Position numbers and translations under genes: made by a program. The notes beneath the pieces were generated by a model. That model ran no database searches. It was not told where the DNA came from and was given only the letters and a program-made list of their open reading frames with translations. Source: Hydrogenovibrio crunogenus (lineage in GTDB: Bacteria > Pseudomonadota > Gammaproteobacteria > Thiomicrospirales > Thiomicrospiraceae). From it: a stretch of 64,000 nucleotides of DNA. Every line of letters starts with the position of its first letter. Position 1 is the first letter of the stretch. The DNA lies in the NCBI RefSeq assembly GCF_004786015.1, contig NZ_CP032096.1, positions 1,364,001 through 1,428,000 on the forward strand, given 5' to 3'. This document shows, one piece after another, positions 31,179 through 40,679 of this stretch.

Positions 31179-31332
31179 AGGTGTTCCTGTTCAAGCCAAA
31201 CCCAATGTTCAGCTCTTTTGATTAAGTTTTATAAATATCGTGCTATTTTAACAAATTTAGCAACCCTTGCTCATAAAACTGATACGCGTTCTTTCTAAAA
31301 AGCACGTACACATTCGAAACCAAGCTGAAACC

Positions 31333-33087
31333 TTACTGGGTGTTCACAAAATGTTTAACTTGTTGTACCTTTTGATAGACGGTTATCAAAGCCTGATGAT
31401 TTTGGCTGTTTTCAAACGCAGACATTCCAATTTCTAACCCGCCAAAAACCTCTTCACCATTAATGTTTCGCCAAACTTTTTCAACCACTTCCTCACCAAA
31501 TAATTGAGATTGCACAGACAGCGGGAATTCCGTCAGCGTGTCTTCCAGCAAGATGTCTAACGCAAACCCCAGCGCCTTGTACAAAAGAGCCATTGCTTCA
31601 TCATCGACAAAGTAATGGCACTCCTGCAGTCTTTCATAAGCCATTTCATAGTCTTTAACGGCCAGTAACAACCACATTTGTAGCTCAACGATTTTAAATT
31701 TTTTCCAGTAAGAATTTGGATCAGGCAACAAACCAATTAAATTGGCGACACCTTGATGCTCTGAAAACCCCATCATTTCAACTTGTTCCAAAGCGTTTTC
31801 AAATCGATTCGCTTTATTTGATTGAGAAAGTTCCAATAAAATTTCTCGAAGTACACGACCTCTGTTTTGGTTATTATCTACCAGTTCGTGCATAGGGAAT
31901 ACTTCCGACATTTTGGGCACAACAATACGACAGGCATTGATACCAAAATGTTCATAATGAGCAAAATAGACTTCGGCGCCCTGCTCATGCACTTTCTTAA
32001 CCAAAAGCTCATATTGTGCTTGTGTGTCACCTTCAAAATCCCACTCATTAAACTCAAAGTCATACTGATGGGAAATAAATTTCGCATGAATCAATCCACT
32101 GGAGTCAATGAAATGATTTTCAATATTTTCATCATCTGCAACAAGCGCTTCATCAAAAACAGGTAACTGAAACCCATCCAACATATCCAAGCTGCGCCCT
32201 TGTAAAGATTCTGTTAAGGTTCTCTCCAACGCCACTTCAAAAATAGGATGCGCGCCAAAGGAAGCAAAACAACGACCGGTTTTCTGCTCAAACAAAGTGA
32301 CATTCATTACAGGAAATTGCCCCCCTAAAGAGCTGTCTCGAATGGAGACGTCGATTCCTTGTTCTTGCAACGCTTTTCTTGCTTTAACAACCGTGGGATA
32401 ACGCTGCACCACCGCTTCTGGCACTTCAGGCAAACATAAATTTTCTGTCAAAATCTGCCGCTTCACCCAGCGCTCAAAAACCTCTGACAACCCTTGGACA
32501 AGCGCTTCTTCAGGTGTATTACCTGCACTCAAACCATTACTGGCATACAAGTTACTGAACAAGTTCATCGGAAAATAGACGGTATCAAGAGTAGAAGCAT
32601 TCGTTAAAGGCAAACAACGAATTTTTGATGAAGCATCATTTAAACTCAATAAATCTTCTGCAACCATCTCTTCTTCAGGATCATAAATTTCCCATAAATC
32701 AGGACTTAAGCACTGGCGAAATTCTGACAGCTCGAATGATTTTTCATTTGGGAAGTACAACCCCTTTTCATCCCATGAAAACTCACCCTGCTCATTTACC
32801 AGAGTTTCCTCCAAATAAAAATCGGAAAAGAAGTAATTTGTTTCTAAACGTTCGAAAAACTCACCTAAAGCACTAGCCAAAGTGGCTTTTCGACTGGCAC
32901 CTTTACCATTGGTAAACAAAGCTGGACAATTTTTGTCTCGAATATGAACAGAATAAACATTCGGAACTGGGTTTAACCAAGAAGCCTCTTCAATATCAAA
33001 CCCTGCCTTGCCTAGTAAGGTTTGCATTTTATTAATGGAATCCTCTAAGCACGCATCCTTACCTTTAATAAACGTTTGTTCTACCAT
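31333..33087 (-). CDS. ycaO: YcaO-domain protein (ribosomal S12 methylthiotransferase accessory factor)
   Basis: 584 residues, close to the 586 of E. coli YcaO and alike along its length. The opening QTFIKGKDACLEDS, then NPVPNVYSVHIRDK, and the ATP-binding KATLASALGEFFERL and LVQGLSEVFERW segments are those of the YcaO ATPase core. In E. coli YcaO helps RimO modify ribosomal protein S12. Because no azoline-peptide precursor or dehydrogenase is near, a RiPP role is not favoured. The ATG follows an AAGGACGGAAC-type ribosome-binding site. Confidence 0.92.
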   Translation of the reverse strand: MVEQTFIKGKDACLEDSINKMQTLLGKAGFDIEEASWLNPVPNVYSVHIRDKNCPALFTNGKGASRKATLASALGEFFERLETNYFFSDFYLEETLVNEQGEFSWDEKGLYFPNEKSFELSEFRQCLSPDLWEIYDPEEEMVAEDLLSLNDASSKIRCLPLTNASTLDTVYFPMNLFSNLYASNGLSAGNTPEEALVQGLSEVFERWVKRQILTENLCLPEVPEAVVQRYPTVVKARKALQEQGIDVSIRDSSLGGQFPVMNVTLFEQKTGRCFASFGAHPIFEVALERTLTESLQGRSLDMLDGFQLPVFDEALVADDENIENHFIDSSGLIHAKFISHQYDFEFNEWDFEGDTQAQYELLVKKVHEQGAEVYFAHYEHFGINACRIVVPKMSEVFPMHELVDNNQNRGRVLREILLELSQSNKANRFENALEQVEMMGFSEHQGVANLIGLLPDPNSYWKKFKIVELQMWLLLAVKDYEMAYERLQECHYFVDDEAMALLYKALGFALDILLEDTLTEFPLSVQSQLFGEEVVEKVWRNINGEEVFGGLEIGMSAFENSQNHQALITVYQKVQQVKHFVNTQ

Positions 33088-33395
33088 GTTCCGTCCTTTG
33101 AATATGTGATATTAACCGCGTATTTTATCTGACTTTATATCATTCGGTTGTTTAATCCCATCTTTGAGTGATTTTTTTAAGAATAACACCCAGACCTGGC
33201 TATTTTTTCACTTCAAAAACGATTCAAAAACCTTAAAGTCACACGAAAAATATGAGATATAAAATCATTCTAAATTCCTATAAAAACATTTATATAGATT
33301 TATTTCTTAAAGCAGTAAAATGAAATAGATTATTAGTAGTATTCATTAATTGTAAGTCCGATTTAATTCATAGTTATATGATGGAGGAAACCCCA
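33088..33395. other. 308-bp AT-rich divergent intergenic region
   Basis: Between ycaO (minus) and the small cytochrome gene (plus). Very AT-rich in the half next to the cytochrome gene. I can see no confident promoter pair, hairpin or repeat; TTGTAA followed by an 18-bp spacer and TTATAT near 33351-33380 is a possible but weak promoter. A GGAGGA ribosome-binding site ends it at 33384-33389. Confidence 0.55.
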
Positions 33396-33686
33396 ATGAA
33401 GCTCGTTCACAAAACCGTATTAACCACAATTTTATGCTCTCCCTTGACCGTTTTAGCAGAAGTACATCCTGGTAAGGTATTACATGATGAAGCAAACTGC
33501 ATGAAGTGCCACAGCACGCTTGGATACAACAAACCCAACCTGAAAAAAATGGCGCCGAACAATTATAAGGATCTTCAGAAAGCGGTCGCTTACTGCGACC
33601 AGAATTTAAATGTTGGTTGGTTTGATGAGGAACGTGAAGAAGTGGTTGATTACTTAAACAAAACCTATTATCAATTTTCTAAGTAA
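33396..33686 (+). CDS. Small periplasmic monohaem cytochrome c
   Basis: 96 residues from the ATG at 33396, placed eight bases after GGAGGA; an ATG at 33378 would add six residues before a normal signal peptide. A Sec signal peptide (LVHKTVLTTILCSPLTVLA) with cleavage near residue 21 precedes a single haem site CMKCH (residues 35-39). A possible axial Met is in KKMAPNNY. The protein resembles short class I cytochromes c that shuttle electrons in the periplasm. It is transcribed alone and converges with a secreted protein gene. Confidence 0.8.
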   Translation: MKLVHKTVLTTILCSPLTVLAEVHPGKVLHDEANCMKCHSTLGYNKPNLKKMAPNNYKDLQKAVAYCDQNLNVGWFDEEREEVVDYLNKTYYQFSK

Positions 33687-33699
33687 CCAACAAAAATAT

Positions 33700-34560
33700 T
33701 TACTGTATTTTGCCTAGGTACTTAAGCTGTTCTTTTAAGCGCTTAAGTGCCTTTGAATCAGCTTTTTCAATCCCCTCTTCATTTAATAGAAAATAAGCAT
33801 CATCAACCGCTTTATCAATGGCATCAATTAGAAAGTACGTTTCCATACTTTGATTAATTTTTGCCCAATCTCTTTTTTTCGCTCTCCAAAGCTCATTAAG
33901 CTCAGGTCGACTATCCAGTAAAGCAATCACATGATCCATCAATTTGATTAAATGCGGCACGCTTTCATAAGGCCAGTAAGGACGGCCATTACTTGAATCA
34001 AAATAGCTGGCACGATCCAGTTTGGCAATCTCAAAAGCGGGAATCATTCCAGAAATGTTTGCATATCTGGCTTCTGCCTCAGCACTTTCTAAACGATCAA
34101 TTGACATGACCGGCACATTCGATTTCCAACGGGAGTAAGTGATGTAAACATTATAACGATCGATAAAGTTCATTTGACCTTTGGCTAACTTGACCACCTT
34201 ATCGGCAGGCACGATATATTGCAAGCCATTAGAGGTCAACTGCTTAGTGTTATCCCACATTTCCCAGCCAGATTGACCCGTTTCATTTCCCGCTGAATCA
34301 ACTGCAATCGGAACACAAGACAACCCATAATCATGCCCTTCAACAAAATCTCTGACGGTAATCTGATAATTGCCTTTCGGCGTAATTTTTTGAACAACAC
34401 CGATGATATAGGCGTCATCTTTAATATTCGTTGCAGGAAAACCGACTAGAACGGTATCCCCTACTTTAAATTGGTGAGACATCATGTTATTAACTGCCCA
34501 AGCAGTTGACATTGCACTAAAGCACACCGTTATAAAAAACAGTTTAATCAATCTTTTCAA
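33700..34560 (-). CDS. Secreted protein of unknown function
   Basis: 286 residues with a clear signal peptide (KRLIKLFFITVCFSAMSTAWA, cleavage near residue 22). The first 100 mature residues look like a beta-rich, SH3-like domain (HQFKVGDTVLVGFPATNI, then YIIGVVQKITPKGNYQITV), a possible KOW- or agenet-like fold. The rest is helical with a repeated aromatic pattern (SRWKSNVPVMSIDRLESAEAE cut short here). I recognise no family. It converges with the cytochrome gene. Confidence 0.55.
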   Translation of the reverse strand: MKRLIKLFFITVCFSAMSTAWAVNNMMSHQFKVGDTVLVGFPATNIKDDAYIIGVVQKITPKGNYQITVRDFVEGHDYGLSCVPIAVDSAGNETGQSGWEMWDNTKQLTSNGLQYIVPADKVVKLAKGQMNFIDRYNVYITYSRWKSNVPVMSIDRLESAEAEARYANISGMIPAFEIAKLDRASYFDSSNGRPYWPYESVPHLIKLMDHVIALLDSRPELNELWRAKKRDWAKINQSMETYFLIDAIDKAVDDAYFLLNEEGIEKADSKALKRLKEQLKYLGKIQ

Positions 34561-34749
34561 AACAACGCTCCAAAGCCCGTATCACGGTCTATTTAACTAA
34601 AATCAAACAATGCCATTATCCTCTAAAGTGCTCCTGCAATCTATACACAGAAGTTGTGGATAATTATGTGTGCAACATTTCAACAAAAACAAAAAACTGA
34701 ATAAAGTCTTACACATCACCTCTATTGCTTAAAAAACAGGCAATTTAAA

Positions 34750-35421
34750 TTATTTCATGGCCGCCGGTTTATCAGCAACATCGTTTCGCAGGTAAACAGG
34801 CAAAGGAATCTCTTCGTCAAGCATTTTTGCTTGACCTAAACGCTGCTGAGTAATATCAGCAATTGCTTCTGCTGAAGGATAAGCACTTTGCCAGGTTTCA
34901 AACACACTTACCACGTCGGGATATTCCGTATCGATATCTCCCACACCATTTTTTATAGCACTGTTTTTTAAAGTTTCAAGTAACTGTTCTTGAGAAAGCA
35001 GTTGTGCCTGTGTTGACATTAACTGCCCCGCTTCTATATGACAGGATTGCACGTAAATTTCTTTCATTCGTGCATCTAGGCAGGCAAGCCACTCCGTCTG
35101 GTGCGTCTCCTTATAAGCCTGCCAGGCCAGTGCTTCCAAAGTTGAAACAGAAAGCACTGGCTTTTCCCATCCTAACGCAAGCCCCTGTGTCACCCCTGCT
35201 GCAATTCGAATTCCCGTAAAGGCACCAGGTCCTTCACTGAAAGCCAAGGCATGAATGTGGTCAGGCGTGACACCAGATTGATTTAACACCTTTTCAACCA
35301 TCGGAAGCATTAAGTTAGCATGACGCTGTGGTGCCATTTCAAATTCAACATAGACTTTATCACCCAGCTTCAAGCAAACCGAGCACGCTTTCGTCGACGA
35401 CTCAACTGCTAGTACATTCAT
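34750..35421 (-). CDS. tsaB: tRNA threonylcarbamoyladenosine biosynthesis protein TsaB
   Basis: 223 residues. The ASKHA-fold N-terminus MNVLAVESSTKACSVCL and the FSEGPGAFTGIRIAAGVTQGLA motif are characteristic. TsaB partners TsaD and TsaE to make t6A37 in tRNAs reading ANN codons. Its ATG overlaps the end of the yoaA-like helicase gene by four bases; this pair is also kept together in E. coli. Confidence 0.94.
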   Translation of the reverse strand: MNVLAVESSTKACSVCLKLGDKVYVEFEMAPQRHANLMLPMVEKVLNQSGVTPDHIHALAFSEGPGAFTGIRIAAGVTQGLALGWEKPVLSVSTLEALAWQAYKETHQTEWLACLDARMKEIYVQSCHIEAGQLMSTQAQLLSQEQLLETLKNSAIKNGVGDIDTEYPDVVSVFETWQSAYPSAEAIADITQQRLGQAKMLDEEIPLPVYLRNDVADKPAAMK

Positions 35422-37328
35422 AATAATTTCTCTTTTGCTTCGTTCACATCATAAACCCATTTAAAACTCGGAAAGCTATTAGTAATAATCTTACCATACG
35501 ATTTTTGAGTCAACCGTGGGTCACACAACATCAACACCCCTTTGTCGGATGAATCTCTTATCAATCGACCAACTCCTTGCTTAAGGGCAATCGTTGCCTC
35601 GGGAATTTGAAAATTAAAGAAACCACTCAATCCCTTTTGTTTCAAAAAAGATTCTCTTGCTTGTACGACTGGATCATCTGGTGGAATAAATGGGATTCGA
35701 TCGATTAAAACCAGTTTTAATGCATCTCCTTTCACATCCACTCCTTCCCAGAAACTGCTGGTACCTAATAAGATCGCATTATCTGTTTCTTTAAATCGCG
35801 CAAGCAACGTCGTTTTCGGGCCATCTCCCTGAACCATCAAAGTTCCTTCCCAGTGCTGAGAAAGAATGACTTTCGCTTCTTGTAATGCCTTATGACTGGT
35901 AAACAATAAAAATGCTCTTCCTTGACTGGTAAGCAATAACGGCCAAGCCGCTCTTAAACAGATCTTAATGTAATCAGGGTGTTTTGGATCCGGCAGACCG
36001 ATTGGATGATAAATGACTGCTTGTTGATCATAATCAAAAGGACTCTCCCATTGATGGGTGCGCGCAGATTCTAAGCCCAGGCGATGAGCAAAATAATCAA
36101 AACTTTGATTCACACTGAGCGTGGCTGAAGTAAAAACCCAGGCCCCGCCCAATGCATCACGCTGTCGGCTAAATGGTGCAGCAACACTTAATGGCGTAAG
36201 ATTGAGTTTAAATCTTGCTTGTGAAGATTCTATCCAGCGTATTTGATTTTCTGAGGAAGCCTTTAACCAGGTCTCAATTTGTTTTTCAAATTCCTGCGTT
36301 CTTTTGTACAAAGCCGACAACAACTTGCCTCGATCAGTAAGAGGTTTAATCACGTCAGCCAATAACGACAGTTGGTTCCGCAAGTGCTCAAGTGTTTTAT
36401 GACCGGTTTTGGCCTCAGAAAAACTCTCCCAAGTCCAACGCTTTTCCCATTTGCCTAATGCTTCATTAAAAATGCGGACTTTGTCTTCCACTGCTTTTGC
36501 TTGATCCGATAGCTCAATGCTTTCTGGCGATTCTTTTTTATAAGCCAACCGAACATCTCTGACCAATTCGTCTAACTGAAATCGACTCACACTAAACCCT
36601 AAAAACTGGGCTGCTATATCTGGAAGTTGATGCGCCTCATCAAAAATATAAATATCGGCTTCTGGCAAAATTTCACCGAACCCCTGCTCTCTTAATGCTA
36701 AGTCAGCACAGAATAAATGGTGATTCACGATTAAGATTTCTGCATCTGTGGCTTGTTGTTTTACGCCAGGGTAAAAACAGCCATTATCACCTGTACATTC
36801 ATTTGCCTGACAAAACTCCATGCGCGCGCAAACTCGACTCCATAGCGGATCATTTTCATCCAATGACGTGAGTTCCGATTTATCACCAACCAGTGTTTTT
36901 TCCTGCCAATCATGAATCAGTGACAACTTTCGCCAGACTTCTTTGGTATTTTGCTCTGCCGTTTCGGCAATTTCTAAACGTTGAGGACAAATATAATTTT
37001 CACGCCCTTTTAAAATCTTGGCCGTGCCTTTTGCATTACAAATATCCATCAAAAGAGGAATGTCTTTACTTAATAATTGATCTTGCAATGTCTTTGTGGC
37101 GGTTGATACGATGACTTTTTTGCCTGACAGTAATGCAGGAATGAGATAAGCAAAGGTTTTCCCAGTTCCAGTACCGGCTTCTGCAAGGAGTGTTTGGCTT
37201 TCTTCAATCACATCAGCAACGGTTTCTGCCATCTCGACTTGGGCGTGGCGCACTTCATAGTCTGGTGTATTTTGAGAGAGTTGCCCGTCTTTTCCAAGGA
37301 TTGACTGAATTTGTTTTTTTAATGACAT
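35418..37328 (-). CDS. yoaA: YoaA-like XPD-family iron-sulfur DNA helicase
   Basis: 636 residues from the ATG at 37328, exactly the length I recall for E. coli YoaA; an upstream TTG would add eight residues that do not look conserved. Walker A is EAGTGTGKT, the DEAH box is in IFDEAHQLPD, and a cluster of Cys (CPQR, CARMEFC, CTGDNGC) fits the XPD-type 4Fe-4S site. The later VQGDGPKTTLLARFK and LIRDSSDKGVLMLCDPR segments are typical of helicase motifs IV-VI in DinG/YoaA. It acts in DNA-damage tolerance. Slightly overlaps tsaB. Confidence 0.9.
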   Translation of the reverse strand: MSLKKQIQSILGKDGQLSQNTPDYEVRHAQVEMAETVADVIEESQTLLAEAGTGTGKTFAYLIPALLSGKKVIVSTATKTLQDQLLSKDIPLLMDICNAKGTAKILKGRENYICPQRLEIAETAEQNTKEVWRKLSLIHDWQEKTLVGDKSELTSLDENDPLWSRVCARMEFCQANECTGDNGCFYPGVKQQATDAEILIVNHHLFCADLALREQGFGEILPEADIYIFDEAHQLPDIAAQFLGFSVSRFQLDELVRDVRLAYKKESPESIELSDQAKAVEDKVRIFNEALGKWEKRWTWESFSEAKTGHKTLEHLRNQLSLLADVIKPLTDRGKLLSALYKRTQEFEKQIETWLKASSENQIRWIESSQARFKLNLTPLSVAAPFSRQRDALGGAWVFTSATLSVNQSFDYFAHRLGLESARTHQWESPFDYDQQAVIYHPIGLPDPKHPDYIKICLRAAWPLLLTSQGRAFLLFTSHKALQEAKVILSQHWEGTLMVQGDGPKTTLLARFKETDNAILLGTSSFWEGVDVKGDALKLVLIDRIPFIPPDDPVVQARESFLKQKGLSGFFNFQIPEATIALKQGVGRLIRDSSDKGVLMLCDPRLTQKSYGKIITNSFPSFKWVYDVNEAKEKLL

Positions 37329-37424
37329 GAAACTACTGTTTTCCCAACCCAAGCAAAGCTGTTTTTAAACTGAATAGAAAAAATTTCTCTAAGCCCTATT
37401 AATCGATATAATCAACGGCACCAG

Positions 37425-37442
37425 ACTCTTTTATAAAAGAGT
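37425..37442. repeat. Perfect 18-bp palindrome upstream of rpmJ
   Basis: ACTCTTTTA at 37425-37433 meets its exact complement TAAAAGAGT at 37434-37442. It lies just before the rpmJ promoter and after the yoaA start. No T-run follows. It may be a regulator binding site or a structural element. Confidence 0.45.
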
Positions 37443-37462
37443 TGGCATTCTAACAAAAAAAC

Positions 37463-37491
37463 TAGACAAACCATCAAAAAATCAGTAGAAT
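37463..37491 (+). promoter_or_regulatory. Sigma-70-type promoter of rpmJ
   Basis: A -35 box TAGACA (37463-37468) and a -10 box TAGAAT (37486-37491), each one mismatch from consensus, with a 17-bp spacer. They lie about 60 bp before the rpmJ start. Confidence 0.7.
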
Positions 37492-37553
37492 CCACGCTTT
37501 CAAATTTGAACTCGTTGATCAATATCAACCAAAAATAATATTGGATATCTAAT

Positions 37554-37679
37554 ATGAAAATTTTATCATCATTAAAATCAGCAAAAACACGTCATAAAGA
37601 CTGTCAAGTTGTTAGACGTCGTGGGAAAGTTTATGTAATCAACAAAACAAACCCAAGATTTAAAGCTCGTCAACGTTAA
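37554..37679 (+). CDS. rpmJ: 50S ribosomal protein L36, zinc-free type
   Basis: A 41-residue ORF starting [16 protein letters not shown] and ending with the RFKARQR tail of L36. The usual zinc-ribbon form has three Cys and one His; here only one Cys remains (RHKDCQVV) and the VIC position reads VIN, so the ribbon cannot form. This matches the C-minus (YkgO-like) L36, a zinc-independent paralogue. It has its own promoter and terminator, away from the ribosomal-protein operons. Whether the genome also has a zinc-ribbon L36 is outside this window. Confidence 0.92.
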   Translation: MKILSSLKSAKTRHKDCQVVRRRGKVYVINKTNPRFKARQR

Positions 37680-37700
37680 TTTAAGACGACTTTAAACTAA

Positions 37701-37730
37701 AAAGGCACCTGATCAGTGCCTTTTTTTATG
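37701..37730 (+). terminator. Intrinsic terminator of rpmJ
   Basis: AAAGGCAC and GTGCCTTT form an 8-bp stem with loop CTGATCA, followed by a T-run up to 37727. The T-rich side favours the plus strand. Confidence 0.88.
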
Positions 37731-37751
37731 TCTGAAATTTAAAAATGACGG

Positions 37752-38729
37752 CTATTTTTTATAATATTTTTCCTCAATCTTCTTAATTGTTTCTACAATT
37801 AAGTTCGTATCAACCTTTCCAACGAAATGATCCGCTCCCATATCAAGGACTTCTCGGCTGTTATTTTCACTGGTCATAGAAGTATGAACAACAATCGGTA
37901 TATTTCGTGTTTTGGGATTTGCCTTCAATTCTTTAATAACCGTATGTCCAGAGGCAACAGGCATCTCCAGGTCTGTAAAAATCATCGAAATGTCATCCAT
38001 ATTCTCAAGAGAATCAACATAATCCATTAATAAACGACCATTTTCAAACCCTTGATATCTTAAACCTAACTGATCAAATACCATACTCATGTATTGTTGA
38101 ATGGATTTACTGTCTTCCGCGAAAAGAATCTGGCGGTTTTTCACTTCCTCTGTAAACTCATGTGCGCCCGAGTTCACTTCTTTAGCAGATGAAAAAATCT
38201 TTTCGGCCATTGAAGGCATCGCTTCAATCAATAGTTTTTCAATATCAAGAATAAAACAAAGCTGATCGCTGTTTTCCAAGTAAGTATGATTAATAACCTG
38301 ATTGGTGTTCACATCAACGTTATAATTCGTGGCTGGCTTAATGTCTGTCCATTCTTTTTCTTCAACGCCGTGAATGTGAGCGACTCGCATACCGATAAAG
38401 TTATGGCTGAAATCTGACACAATGATAATGGATTTTTCCCGTTCTTCTTCAGTCATCTCAAACCCCATCCACTTAGGAAGGTCGATGACAGGTAGATAAA
38501 CCCCTCTTAACTCTATCATCCCTTCAATTAATGGGTTCGCATCCGGCATATCGGAGAGTTCATAAACACGCGCCTCTAAAACCTCTCTCACCTTGAAGAC
38601 ATTCATGCCATAGTAAGGAGGTGAAGACGCCCCTTCCCTAGGAAACTGAACCTGAAAAATCATTAGGCTCATCTGGTTGTTTTTGCTTAGCTGGGCCGTT
38701 TTTTCAACTTGCTCTAAAGTCGTACTCAT
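37752..38729 (-). CDS. cheV: Chemotaxis protein CheV
   Basis: 325 residues: an N-terminal CheW-like domain (about 10-165, with LIEGMIELRGVYLPVIDLPKW) and a C-terminal receiver domain (about 200-325). The receiver's phospho-acceptor is the Asp in MIFTDLEMPVASG, with acidic residues in LFAEDSKS and the Lys in VGKVDTN. CheV couples chemoreceptors to CheA and lets the array adapt through phosphorylation. It is a single gene convergent with rpmJ; no other chemotaxis genes are adjacent. Confidence 0.93.
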   Translation of the reverse strand: MSTTLEQVEKTAQLSKNNQMSLMIFQVQFPREGASSPPYYGMNVFKVREVLEARVYELSDMPDANPLIEGMIELRGVYLPVIDLPKWMGFEMTEEEREKSIIIVSDFSHNFIGMRVAHIHGVEEKEWTDIKPATNYNVDVNTNQVINHTYLENSDQLCFILDIEKLLIEAMPSMAEKIFSSAKEVNSGAHEFTEEVKNRQILFAEDSKSIQQYMSMVFDQLGLRYQGFENGRLLMDYVDSLENMDDISMIFTDLEMPVASGHTVIKELKANPKTRNIPIVVHTSMTSENNSREVLDMGADHFVGKVDTNLIVETIKKIEEKYYKK

Positions 38730-38875
38730 AACATTTCCTAGTATGTATTTGCCACTATCGCAAATAGAATTTCATTTAAGGTTCTATGTAAAAAACTCTA
38801 ATCTAAATCCCGATTTATCTCAAATTAAAATTCTATATAACTTGATTACCGAAAAGCTACCACCCAGATATAAAC

Positions 38876-39505
38876 TTATACCTTAGGTAAGATTTGCATA
38901 ATATTCTTAACCGGTTTAAATGAATGGCGATAGCCTGGAATCAGACCATGTTGAGACAATTTTTCTAAATGAAGCTTAGTCGGATACCCTTTATGAGCAT
39001 CAAATCCATAATGGGGATAAGCCTCATGTAGTGTCTGCATTTGTTGATCTCTATGCACCTTAGCTAAAATAGAGGCCGCACTGATAACAGGCACCTTTCC
39101 ATCCCCTTTGATAATTGCTTCGCACTCATAAGGAATATTCGGACAGCGGTTTCCATCCACCAAAACTTTTTCAATAGGTTTATTGATTCCTTCAACCGCA
39201 CGCTTCATCGCAAGCATGGTTGCATGGAGAATATTTAATGAGTCAATCTCTTTCGGGGAAGCTGTTGCAACGCAAAAATCAATAGCTTCTTGCTCTATCT
39301 GAAGAGCAAGTTGTTCTCTTTTAGTTTCTGATAACTTTTTAGAGTCTTTTAATAACAGTTGACAGCCTTTCGGTAAAATAACAGCGGCAGCGACAACATC
39401 GCCTATTAAAGGACCTCGTCCAACTTCATCTACACCAACAATAAATTCCTCTGAAATATCATATCGTGTAAAATCCAAACACCCCTGCATACTACTGCTA
39501 TCCAT
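38876..39505 (-). CDS. rnhB: Ribonuclease HII
   Basis: 209 residues with the RNase HII active-site pattern: [20 protein letters not shown] (Asp and Glu), the central VLVDGNR Asp and the later [15 protein letters not shown] and [15 protein letters not shown] motifs. It removes single misincorporated ribonucleotides from DNA. Overlaps the end of lpxB by eight bases, as in the E. coli lpxB-rnhB pair. dnaE, often next, is not here. Confidence 0.95.
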   Translation of the reverse strand: MDSSSMQGCLDFTRYDISEEFIVGVDEVGRGPLIGDVVAAAVILPKGCQLLLKDSKKLSETKREQLALQIEQEAIDFCVATASPKEIDSLNILHATMLAMKRAVEGINKPIEKVLVDGNRCPNIPYECEAIIKGDGKVPVISAASILAKVHRDQQMQTLHEAYPHYGFDAHKGYPTKLHLEKLSQHGLIPGYRHSFKPVKNIMQILPKV

Positions 39506-40679
39506 TCTTTAACTTTGCCCACTTAACAATCGCATCAGACGCTAACTCGGAAGCATTTTGATTAAGCACCTCGTATTGTTTTTTAAACTCTGTTAATTGT
39601 GCTTCGCGCATATTTTCATCCGTAATCAACTTACCTAAAGCCAAAGCAATTGTATCTACGGTGGCATTTTCTTGAATTAATTCAGGCACAATACATTTTC
39701 CTGCCAACACATTAGGAAGCCCTACCCACTTCGTGGTCGCCAATCGCTTCATAATCCAATATGAAACAGGGTGTAACTTAATCGCCAAAATGAGAGGACG
39801 TTGCATGAGCGCAGCTTCTAATGTAGCCGTTCCAGAGGTAACAATTAATTGATCAGAAGCCGCCATTGCCAATTGTGCTTGCTGATCTAACAATATGAAA
39901 TCTATCCCATTACCGTATTCTGAAATAGATAAGGCTACTCTTTCTTTAGCCGACTGATTAATACAAGGTATAACAAATTTCATTTGGGGGTATGTATGAT
40001 GCAGTTTCACCGCAGCTTGAACATAAACATCAATCATCAAGTTGATTTCACTAGATCGAGAGCCGGGTAAAATCCCCGTAACAGGAGTACCTGTCGCCAA
40101 CCCGAGTTGCTGACGTGCAGAGTCTTTATCCGGACTGTTTGCCACTTGATTTGTTAAGGGGTGACCTACAAATTTTGACGGGATGCCATATTTATCATAG
40201 TAAGCCGTCTCAAAAGGAAACAAAACCAACACACCATCGACTTGCTTACGGATTTTTAACAATCTTTTTTCACGCCAAGCCCAAACAGAAGGACCGACAT
40301 AATGAATGGTCGGAATAGCACTTTCTTTTAGGATTCCTTCCATTTTAAAATTGAAATCAGGCGCATCAATACCGATAAAAACATCTGGTCTTAATTGCAA
40401 TAATCTTTGAATAAGTTCTTTTCGGAGGCGTAATAAACTGGGTAAGTGTTTTAATACTTCAAAAAAACCCATAACGGAAAGTTTTTCAAGGGGATACCAG
40501 GATTCAAACCCATTGGCGATCATTTTCTGACCGCCAATTCCTACAAATCGAGCATTAGGAAAACGTTTTTTTAAAGAGAGGATTAAGTCAGCCCCTAATG
40601 TATCACCTGAAGCTTCACCTGCAACCATTGCGATAACAGGAGGTTTTTTACCAGGTTGCAATTTATCTGACAATGCCAC
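39498..40679 (-). CDS. lpxB: Lipid-A-disaccharide synthase
   Basis: 393 residues. [14 protein letters not shown] near the start, [17 protein letters not shown] and [18 protein letters not shown], plus LPGSRSSEI, are LpxB-typical. It joins UDP-diacylglucosamine and lipid X in lipid A synthesis at the inner-membrane surface. Its start overlaps the end of lpxA by 17 bases and its end overlaps rnhB, so the three are likely translationally coupled. Confidence 0.97.
   Translation of the reverse strand: MALSDKLQPGKKPPVIAMVAGEASGDTLGADLILSLKKRFPNARFVGIGGQKMIANGFESWYPLEKLSVMGFFEVLKHLPSLLRLRKELIQRLLQLRPDVFIGIDAPDFNFKMEGILKESAIPTIHYVGPSVWAWREKRLLKIRKQVDGVLVLFPFETAYYDKYGIPSKFVGHPLTNQVANSPDKDSARQQLGLATGTPVTGILPGSRSSEINLMIDVYVQAAVKLHHTYPQMKFVIPCINQSAKERVALSISEYGNGIDFILLDQQAQLAMAASDQLIVTSGTATLEAALMQRPLILAIKLHPVSYWIMKRLATTKWVGLPNVLAGKCIVPELIQENATVDTIALALGKLITDENMREAQLTEFKKQYEVLNQNASELASDAIVKWAKLKNG

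Noticed and set aside
31333-33087. YcaO as part of a ribosomally made peptide (RiPP) cluster
   Set aside because: No precursor peptide, dehydrogenase or exporter is near, and the protein is E. coli YcaO-like along its full length.
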